A stretch of 64,000 bases of DNA, from positions 806,001 to 870,000 of the forward strand of contig CP102255.1 in assembly GCA_025146135.1 (NCBI GenBank), written 5' to 3'. The notes beneath the pieces are model-generated. The model saw nothing but the letters and a program-made list of their open reading frames with translations. It had not been told where the DNA came from and ran no database searches. This DNA is from Anaerotruncus colihominis. Lineage in GTDB: Bacteria; Bacillota; Clostridia; Oscillospirales; Ruminococcaceae. A program made the translations under genes and the position numbers. Positions 58,523-64,000 of this stretch are shown piece after piece. Every line of letters starts with the position of its first letter. The first letter of the stretch is position 1.

Positions 58523-58650
58523 GGCAGCAGGATCGCGGTCAGTTCTTCCTCTACATCGAAGATAAAGGTTAGTCCCGATTCCTTGGGAAAGTTGAAGATT
58601 TCTTCGCCAGGGGTATATGTAAAATCAATGCGTTTACAGTTCAGTTTCAT
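58411..58650 (-). pseudogene. DUF2004-like, N-terminal half (frameshifted)
   Basis: The ATG at 58650 has a strong AAGGAGG site and starts 'MKLNCKRIDFTYTPGEEIF', followed by 'ESGLTFIFDVEEELTAILL'. It then reads into unrelated residues in this frame, while the DUF2004 helix continues one frame over at 58522. One deleted base near 58525 would restore a complete DUF2004 protein of about 165 residues. Confidence 0.55.
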
Positions 58651-58663
58651 CGTGGTATCCTCC

Positions 58664-59503
58664 TTATCCCTCAATGTTGGCAGTTTTGAGGCCCTTTTTC
58701 AAGGAGCCGTAGACCGACACAGCATGGTCGGTGAACATCTCATCGCAGTCAAACCAGGCGGTGAAGCTGCCGCCAGAGGTGACGGACAGGCTCGTCATGC
58801 TGATCCGACGGGCCAGTTCTTCCTCTGTGATTGGGTCTGTTTCCGGATTTCGGGGGTTTCCCTCATCCTGGGAGAGCCAGTTGTTGGCCAACTCGGTCAG
58901 GTTCTTGGCTGCCAGCTCCCGCATGACTTTGTCCCAGGTTTCACAGTCGGCCAGCAGCTTCTTGGCGGCACTGCGGGCGCGGGTCCAGGAGGGCTTGCTT
59001 TCGGCATTGATCTCCAGAGAAAGGCTTACATTCTTTCCGCACCACTGGATTTCACCCTCGAAGGTATCATAGTCCTTGTCCAGTGTCAGTTCTCCCAGCA
59101 CCTGGTCCTGGATCACCACCGGCTTGTGGTACTCGTCCAGAACGGCCTGAAGTTCCGGACAGTCCTCGTGGGCCTTGACCACCTGGGAGATACACCAGGG
59201 CCATGCCACCAGATCTTTTGCCCATTCCTCTTTCATCCGGCGGATCTTCAGGCGGCAGATCTGCTCGTTTTGAAAGCGTTCCCAGCCCTTTTCGCTGTTA
59301 CGCTCCTCATCGGTGACCGGCCACTCCAGCCGCTCCTCTTTGGTGCTGACCTTGCCGGTGTCACAAAATACCACGCCCAGCGTCACAACGGTCATTTCCC
59401 AAAAGTTTCCTTTCCAGTTATATCCGCCTCCAATGCAGCGATTGATCAGAGCGACCACTTCCTGCTCCTCGGGCTCGTACATCTCATAAAATTCTTCAAA
59501 CAT
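58664..59503 (-). CDS. DUF2262 protein
   Basis: 279 residues. N-terminal DUF-like part, then DUF2262: 'QDQVLGELTLDKDYDTFEGEIQWCGKNVSLSLEI' and 'SSLSVTSGGSFTAWFDCDEMFTDHAVSVYGSLKKGLKTANIEG' are diagnostic for the family, which occurs in immunity arrays; function unknown. GGAGAA precedes the ATG. Confidence 0.85.
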   Translation of the reverse strand: MFEEFYEMYEPEEQEVVALINRCIGGGYNWKGNFWEMTVVTLGVVFCDTGKVSTKEERLEWPVTDEERNSEKGWERFQNEQICRLKIRRMKEEWAKDLVAWPWCISQVVKAHEDCPELQAVLDEYHKPVVIQDQVLGELTLDKDYDTFEGEIQWCGKNVSLSLEINAESKPSWTRARSAAKKLLADCETWDKVMRELAAKNLTELANNWLSQDEGNPRNPETDPITEEELARRISMTSLSVTSGGSFTAWFDCDEMFTDHAVSVYGSLKKGLKTANIEG

Positions 59504-59515
59504 AGATCATTCTCC

Positions 59516-60136
59516 TTATCCCGCCGTTTGATTGCGGTATTCCTTCTCCAGTTGGGTGTACCACCGTTTCAGCATGGTTTCCAGACTGGTCTTTCCGTTG
59601 CGATCTGTAAAAACAAGAAACTTCTGCATCAGTCTGGGGAATAGATATTTGCCCGCTTTTGTCAGATCCTGATTGAGATAGACCATCCGAAGGATACGGC
59701 CCTGCCGATCCAGAGGGTTCTTTTTCAGCAGTTCCTTTTCAAAGCAGAAGCGCAGAAACACCACATTCTCGTCGTAGAAGTCCTCCACCACAGCCGCGCC
59801 AATGCTGGTGTATGTGATGTCGTACACCAACCGGCTCCAGTCAAATTTCTCGGCATAGAGTAGTTTCAGCGCCTTTGACCAGTGTTCCTCCGGGATCACC
59901 AGCATCCTGTGCTGGGCGGTACTGGAGTAGCCACGGTAGACGGGTTCCGGGTGTCCCAGCAGTTCGCTCACACTGTCGGCATAGACGAAGCACAACTCCT
60001 CGTCGAACAGGCCGCCGATAAAGTTACCATTGCAGTACAGCATATAGTTTTTGGACTTGGCCGGAGAGTAAGAGAGGTTGTATTCCTGGGAGTCCAGGAT
60101 TTTATGTACTTTGTTCAAAAAATCTATTGATGTCAT
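59516..60136 (-). CDS. TfoX-N-like protein
   Basis: 206 residues. 'YMLYCNGNFIGGLFDEELCFVYADSVSELLGHPEPVYRGYSSTAQHRMLVIPEEH' resembles the TfoX N-terminal-like fold, here followed by a C-terminal domain unlike TfoX. The fold may simply be reused as a binding module in this immunity-like protein. Low-to-moderate confidence. Confidence 0.55.
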   Translation of the reverse strand: MTSIDFLNKVHKILDSQEYNLSYSPAKSKNYMLYCNGNFIGGLFDEELCFVYADSVSELLGHPEPVYRGYSSTAQHRMLVIPEEHWSKALKLLYAEKFDWSRLVYDITYTSIGAAVVEDFYDENVVFLRFCFEKELLKKNPLDRQGRILRMVYLNQDLTKAGKYLFPRLMQKFLVFTDRNGKTSLETMLKRWYTQLEKEYRNQTAG

Positions 60137-60147
60137 CGGTTTGCTCC

Positions 60148-61227
60148 TTATTCCTCAAACTCGCCCTCGATCATTCCGTTCAAATACCGGCCAGGGTCTG
60201 CGATGAAGTCGTCCCATTTGGCCAGAGGGTGGAACTCCTCGTGTTCGATATCCAGATACCACAGCTTTTTGTCCCTGGGGCTCCACAGCAGCAGGTAGTC
60301 ACTGTAATTGTCCATGGCCGCCATGAGGGAGAGCAGCTTTTTTCGTTTCCAGGTCATCTCCTGCACATCCATGAAGGAGTAGAGCTCCGCCCACTTCACC
60401 CATTCCTGCTCCGGAAACTCCAGCCGAAGGGGGCCGGTTTTCAGATACTCCACCAGCTTGGCGGGCAGCTTATAGGGCATGAGCTGCCGGGCTTTTTCCT
60501 GTTCGTTGTGCCAGTCCTCCGGCTCCAGGGCTTTTAAGTAGTCGGCCAGCTCCTGATTTTTGTTCTGCACTGCCACGGTGTAAGGCCGGTCGCCGTATTT
60601 GTCAGCAATGGTGATGTCGGCTCCTTGCTCAATGAGCCAGCGAACCATAGGGAAATTGTTGGAGCGGGCGGCCTCGGTGACTGGGGTGGAGGCGTAAGGG
60701 AACATCATGTCCGGCTTGTGGTAATTGATATCCGCCCCTTTTTCCAGCAGCAGTTTGGCAAGCTCGGCCTGTCCATCGGACACAGCGGCCCGGAATGCCT
60801 CGCCGCCAAACTTGTCCACGGTGATCCCGGCTTGCTCCAGCACCGGGATATTCTCCGCTCGCTGTCCCCAGCGCACTTCCTGGAAGGCCCGCTCTTTCTG
60901 CTTCGGGCTGAGTTTTGCGGCCTGTCCAGCAAAGAGCGCCACCACCACCGGCCCACAACAGCGGGCAGCGGTGAGCAGCAGGGGTTGTTCCTCTGCCAGA
61001 CCGGGATCAGCTCCATGCTCCAGCAGGAAGTGGATCATGGGCACATCGTTCCGAAAAACCGCGATCTCCAGCGGCATCAGTTTGATGTATTCGCTGAGCT
61101 GGATGGGAACATCTAAATCCAGACCGCCTTGGAGCAGCGCTTCCAGCTTGGGAGTGTCATGGTCGCAGATGGCAGCAGCCGTTTCTGGGAGAGTCTCCCA
61201 GCGGCCAATATATGCAATTTGGTACAT
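60148..61227 (-). CDS. ankyrin-repeat protein with SUKH-like C-terminus
   Basis: 359 residues. Ankyrin repeats at ~20-240 ('LPLEIAVFRNDVPMIHFLLEHGADPGLAEEQPLLLTAAR', 'AELAKLLLEKGADINYHK', 'PVTEAARSNNFPMVRWLIEQGADITIADKYGDRPYTVA'). The last ~110 residues ('YSFMDVQEMTWKRKKLLSLMAAMDNYSDYLLLWSPRDKKLWYLDIEHEEFHPLAKWDDF') look like the SUKH C-terminal half. The gene is likely a toxin-binding immunity protein. Confidence 0.72.
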   Translation of the reverse strand: MYQIAYIGRWETLPETAAAICDHDTPKLEALLQGGLDLDVPIQLSEYIKLMPLEIAVFRNDVPMIHFLLEHGADPGLAEEQPLLLTAARCCGPVVVALFAGQAAKLSPKQKERAFQEVRWGQRAENIPVLEQAGITVDKFGGEAFRAAVSDGQAELAKLLLEKGADINYHKPDMMFPYASTPVTEAARSNNFPMVRWLIEQGADITIADKYGDRPYTVAVQNKNQELADYLKALEPEDWHNEQEKARQLMPYKLPAKLVEYLKTGPLRLEFPEQEWVKWAELYSFMDVQEMTWKRKKLLSLMAAMDNYSDYLLLWSPRDKKLWYLDIEHEEFHPLAKWDDFIADPGRYLNGMIEGEFEE

Positions 61228-61234
61228 AAGACAC

Positions 61235-61576
61235 CTACTTTCGTTGTTGTTTCACTTGATAGGGAACGGTCCGGCCCAGCACCCGGCCCTTGCCAACGGC
61301 ATTGGCTCCCTCATAGATTAAGAACTCCGCATTGTTTTCCAGCGGAGCGTAGTCAATGGTATCTGGATAGAGGGGTTGGGCATTCCCCAAAGCCGGTTCA
61401 TCAAATGCACACTCGTCTCCGTCCAGAAAGCATACCCCCAGATATTCCGTGGTTCCTTTGACGACAAAATGGGGACAATATTTTCCACTCATCAGACTGG
61501 GGGGAGTCTTTCGCTTGCCGCTCCAGAAGATGACCTCCACATAGAGCACCGCCCGGTTTTCATCTGTCCCGATCAT
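61235..61576 (-). CDS. EF-Tu-domain-like immunity protein candidate
   Basis: 113 residues. 'VLYVEVIFWSGKRKTPPSLMSGKYCPHFVVKGTTEYLGVCFLDGDECAFDEPAL' followed by 'AEFLIYEGANAVGKGRVLG' resembles the EF-Tu C-terminal/domain-2-like beta barrel. A mimic of elongation factor could sequester a toxin that targets translation; this is inference. ATG at 61576 behind GGAGC. Confidence 0.5.
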   Translation of the reverse strand: MIGTDENRAVLYVEVIFWSGKRKTPPSLMSGKYCPHFVVKGTTEYLGVCFLDGDECAFDEPALGNAQPLYPDTIDYAPLENNAEFLIYEGANAVGKGRVLGRTVPYQVKQQRK

Positions 61577-61596
61577 GCCAGTCGCTCCATTCCTGC

Positions 61597-62754
61597 TTAA
61601 TCGCCAAACCGCTCGGCGGCATCCTGGTAAACGGTGATGCTTTTGGCCACCTTCTTTTTCTGGCTTCGGATGCGGAAGTAGTCCCGTAGAATGCGCTTCA
61701 GTTCCGGGTTTTCCACCTTGCGGGGCAGCAGGCTGATGAACATTTCGTCGTAGCTTTCGTACAGAACACCACTCCGGTTGTAACTTTGCCAAGTCACCGT
61801 AGGCTTTCGACCTTCAGGGTCTTTGGCCAGATCAAAAAGCCACCGCTCATCCAGCTCCACATAGCGTTCAAACATAAAGGTCGTGTCATAGGACCCGTAG
61901 CGGTCATGGCCCCAAAAGATGAACGCAGTCATTCCATCAGGCCCCAGGCGTTCATAGGTCCAGTCCTCCGGATAACAGCGGTAATCCAGCATCCCCAGAG
62001 CATTGAACAGGTAGATTTCTTTGGGAGTGCCCAGCAGGAGCGAATAGGTTTCATACACCTGTTCCTTGGGCTGGGTGATAATTGCTTTCATAAAGACTGG
62101 AATCAGCCAACTGCCGCCATAGCGTTCATATAGTTCATCGGCCAGTGCTTGTAGTCGTGTATCCGGGTTTCGAATCAAGGAGGCGGTCAGAATCAAAGCC
62201 GGAATCTTCTCCATTTCCTTTGGCTTTACTTTATAGAGCCCCAGTCCTTGGGAAATGTGCCATGTAGTGCATTTGTCACCATCATAAAAGGGGGTGTGCT
62301 TGAGATGGCCGATCCGTTCCGCATTTTCCGCCAGAAAACGGTACACCTCCAACATCTTGGGGGAGGCTTTGCCCAGCATCAAATGAAAACAGAAATTCAT
62401 CTGTTCCACCTGTCCCTCTTCCAGCGGTTTTGTATCCGCCTCATCCAACAGCAGGGAGAGGGTTTTCAGGATGACTGGGGCAATCTGCTCCGATACACAA
62501 TCCGAGCAGGCATCCGACATAATATGGCTGCCCATCCATTTGCCCTTGACCAGCTTGGCCCACAGTGGGGCAGCAGGGGCATACTCCAGCTGCGCCAAAG
62601 CCTTCTGAGCAGCCGTTTTGCACTTACCCTTTTCTGTATTCACAAGTTGGAACAGCAGTTCGCCGTTTGCTTCATCCTTGCCCAGCTCCAAAATGGCCTG
62701 TTCTCTCTTTACGCCCTTGGGAGGCAGTTGTTCTAAAATCATCAGAGTATTCAT
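61597..62754 (-). CDS. HEAT-like helical-repeat protein
   Basis: 385 residues. N-terminal ~60 residues and later segments show HEAT-like helix pairs ('GELLFQLVNTEKGKCKTAAQKALAQLEY', 'DTRLQALADELYERYGGSWLIPVFMKAIITQPKE'). The C-terminal third has a separate alpha/beta look ('WQSYNRSGVLYESYDEMFISLLPRKVENPELKRIL'). Function unknown. Its start overlaps the stop of the next gene by four bases. Confidence 0.58.
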   Translation of the reverse strand: MNTLMILEQLPPKGVKREQAILELGKDEANGELLFQLVNTEKGKCKTAAQKALAQLEYAPAAPLWAKLVKGKWMGSHIMSDACSDCVSEQIAPVILKTLSLLLDEADTKPLEEGQVEQMNFCFHLMLGKASPKMLEVYRFLAENAERIGHLKHTPFYDGDKCTTWHISQGLGLYKVKPKEMEKIPALILTASLIRNPDTRLQALADELYERYGGSWLIPVFMKAIITQPKEQVYETYSLLLGTPKEIYLFNALGMLDYRCYPEDWTYERLGPDGMTAFIFWGHDRYGSYDTTFMFERYVELDERWLFDLAKDPEGRKPTVTWQSYNRSGVLYESYDEMFISLLPRKVENPELKRILRDYFRIRSQKKKVAKSITVYQDAAERFGD

Positions 62755-62963
62755 AGTGTCTCGTCCTCCTTCATAAGTTGTCCCTGCACCTCTTTGGGCA
62801 GGTCATTCCACAAAATATCGTATGTAAAATCCCGAATCTCCGGGTAACACTCCCGTGCGGTCTTTTCCGCAATATCTCTATTCAGGTAGTGCATCTCTTG
62901 GTGGAAAAACCAGTTGAGTTTTTCCATCAGCCGATAGAGTCGGATCTGTTCTTCTTGAGTCAT
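62751..62963 (-). CDS. unknown small helical array protein
   Basis: 70 residues, mostly helical ('LYRLMEKLNWFFHQEMHYLNRDIAEKTARECYPEIRDFTYDILWNDLPKEVQG'). Not recognised. GGAGGATC precedes the ATG. Overlaps the preceding gene by four bases. Confidence 0.5.
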   Translation of the reverse strand: MTQEEQIRLYRLMEKLNWFFHQEMHYLNRDIAEKTARECYPEIRDFTYDILWNDLPKEVQGQLMKEDETL

Positions 62964-62976
62964 GGCTTTGATCCTC

Positions 62977-63210
62977 CTACTTCAATTTCAGCACAAATCC
63001 CCAGATACTCACTACAATCAGAAGAACGCCCAGCAGGAAGAAAACCACACGCCGGTATCCTCTGCTGTGGCGGTGGGCATCCCGCGTACCAGTGGGGTCG
63101 CAGAGCCAGTTCCAGTTGCGGACCGCTCCAATCAAAATCACGGCCCCGATGACCACTGAGGCAATGTACCAATGCTCCTGTAAAAAAGCTGTGATCTGCT
63201 CGCTGTTCAT
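62977..63210 (-). CDS. Imm17-family membrane immunity protein
   Basis: 77 residues with two membrane spans (~15-30, ~55-75). 'AVRNWNWLCDPTGTRDAHRHSRGYRRVVFFLLGVLLIVVS' is the signature of the Imm17 family, a predicted integral-membrane immunity protein. Starts directly after the preceding stop with GAGGAGG. Confidence 0.78.
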   Translation of the reverse strand: MNSEQITAFLQEHWYIASVVIGAVILIGAVRNWNWLCDPTGTRDAHRHSRGYRRVVFFLLGVLLIVVSIWGFVLKLK

Positions 63211-63960
63211 TTAGGTTTCCTCCTCGCCTTCGTCGTCGCGTATCACCTCATACCACGCTCCGTCTTCTCCGCGCATCTGCATGGTACCATAGGGCAGGTT
63301 CAGGAGCGGGATAATGTCTGGATCGATGCGGCAGATGTCCCGGATATCATAGAAGCCGCAGTGCGACTCGTAGTATTCATCACCTTCGCCGTACACATCG
63401 CCCTCATCCCCGGAGTAGAAGGCCCAACCGCTCTCCCAGCCCATATCCTCGCGCTCGGGGAACAGCCGGTCCATAATCTGCACCTTGCACCCATCCTGGG
63501 CGACGCGGTCGGAAGCGTAGCAAAACAGAGGGCCGTCCCAGTCGGGAATGACAGCCGGTTTCCCTTCCGCTGCCCGCGCCACCCGCTTCTCGGGGTCATC
63601 TGCAAATTCCGCTTCCAGATACTGTTGATACCGCTCATCCAGCAACTGCTCCACACGCTGACGGCTTTTTTCAGTGTATGGTAGAAGCAGGTAGGCCGCA
63701 TCTTTTTCCGCAATACTGTTCCAGACACGGTCTTTGGACTCGGCCAAGACGATATTCCGGCAGTCCCGGCGGTAAATATAGGGATTGGAGCGGTTGTCCT
63801 GAGCGTACCACTGAGCAAAGCCAGAGCCTCTCCGGTCAAAGAACTGAGTGGACAATTTCCCATCCAGCTTGTTCAGGATGAACGCCCGCAGGTCCGGCCC
63901 CTTTCCGGCCCAAACCGCCTCCACCACCTCCCGATGCCGGGAGAGGAATGGGTTACTCAT
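63211..63960 (-). CDS. DUF2185 (Imm33-like) protein
   Basis: 249 residues. The C-terminal ~100 residues ('GPLFCYASDRVAQDGCKVQIMDRLFPEREDMGWESGWAFYSGDEGDVYGEGDEYYESHCGFYDIRDICRIDPDIIPLLNLPYGTMQMR') form a DUF2185 domain, with the 'G.......W.SGW.F..GDE' core and 'L.....IDP.I.PLL..P.G' end. The N-terminal ~130 residues are helical and unassigned. A second DUF2185 domain lies in the giant protein. ATG at 63960 behind GAGGC; the frame is open to the window edge (39 bases more), so a longer protein remains possible. Confidence 0.78.
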   Translation of the reverse strand: MSNPFLSRHREVVEAVWAGKGPDLRAFILNKLDGKLSTQFFDRRGSGFAQWYAQDNRSNPYIYRRDCRNIVLAESKDRVWNSIAEKDAAYLLLPYTEKSRQRVEQLLDERYQQYLEAEFADDPEKRVARAAEGKPAVIPDWDGPLFCYASDRVAQDGCKVQIMDRLFPEREDMGWESGWAFYSGDEGDVYGEGDEYYESHCGFYDIRDICRIDPDIIPLLNLPYGTMQMRGEDGAWYEVIRDDEGEEET

Positions 63961-64000
63961 TTGGCCTCGTTTCATAGCCCAGCCCAGGAAGAAGGCCATC

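Overview
The window comes from a low-to-mid-GC Firmicutes genome, most likely a gut member of the Clostridia (Oscillospiraceae or Lachnospiraceae type). The evidence is the AGGAGG-type ribosome binding sites, ATG/GTG/TTG starts, consensus sigma-A promoters, a TnpW-type small protein, DUF4313/DUF6429/RhuM cargo genes, and a mix of immunity-like families common in gut Firmicutes. The genus cannot be read from the sequence. Family names below come from recalled family signatures and were not checked by database search.

Bases 1-10840 (plus strand) are the late end of a contractile-tail prophage or phage-like particle. The order is tape measure, tail X, late-control D, baseplate V, tail U, baseplate W, J, tail I, fibre genes, small CD1375-like proteins, an XhlA-like protein, a phi-LC3-type holin and a GH25 muramidase. 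Between holin and muramidase is a compact locus built like a type I toxin-antitoxin: a 23-residue membrane peptide with a sequestered Shine-Dalgarno, and a convergent antisense RNA with a consensus promoter.

Bases 10961-13300 hold small accessory genes and three XRE-type regulators around two divergent consensus promoters that share a sequence. At 13238-13469 is a short transcription unit with its own promoter and terminator. Its core is a tRNA-Ala(GGC)-like RNA with CCA end but no canonical D arm.

Bases 13528-28600 (minus strand) look like cargo and control genes of an integrative element. They include a large serine recombinase, a second recombinase copy that has lost its catalytic serine, TnpW, two AAA ATPases, a YolD/Y-family polymerase pair with a candidate SOS box, RhuM, DUF6429, DUF4313, a metallophosphoesterase plus a fragment of a second copy, a PemK/MazF toxin, a sigma-like factor, and an ImmA/XRE switch with matching palindromic operators.

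Bases 28620-63960 are the striking part. After a WYL regulator and a small membrane protein, about 43 tightly packed minus-strand genes form one continuous array. Recognisable members belong to families known or suspected as polymorphic-toxin immunity proteins: DUF4261, DUF4304-like, barstar, SF0329, DUF1877, SUKH/SMI1, WGR, Imm32, DUF4259, DUF2185, SUFU, DUF4253, DUF6966, DUF6881, Imm51-like, NTF2, DUF4241, DUF5713, DKNYY, DUF1963, DUF4303, DUF2004, DUF2262, ankyrin and Imm17. In the middle sits a 2024-residue protein that fuses eight or more such domains with TPR segments. The array also encodes an RtcB RNA ligase and a HEAT/formylglycine-enzyme-like fusion. No toxin gene is visible in the window, so this looks like a stand-alone polyimmunity locus that protects against many incoming effectors. 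The array runs up to the right edge and may continue beyond it.
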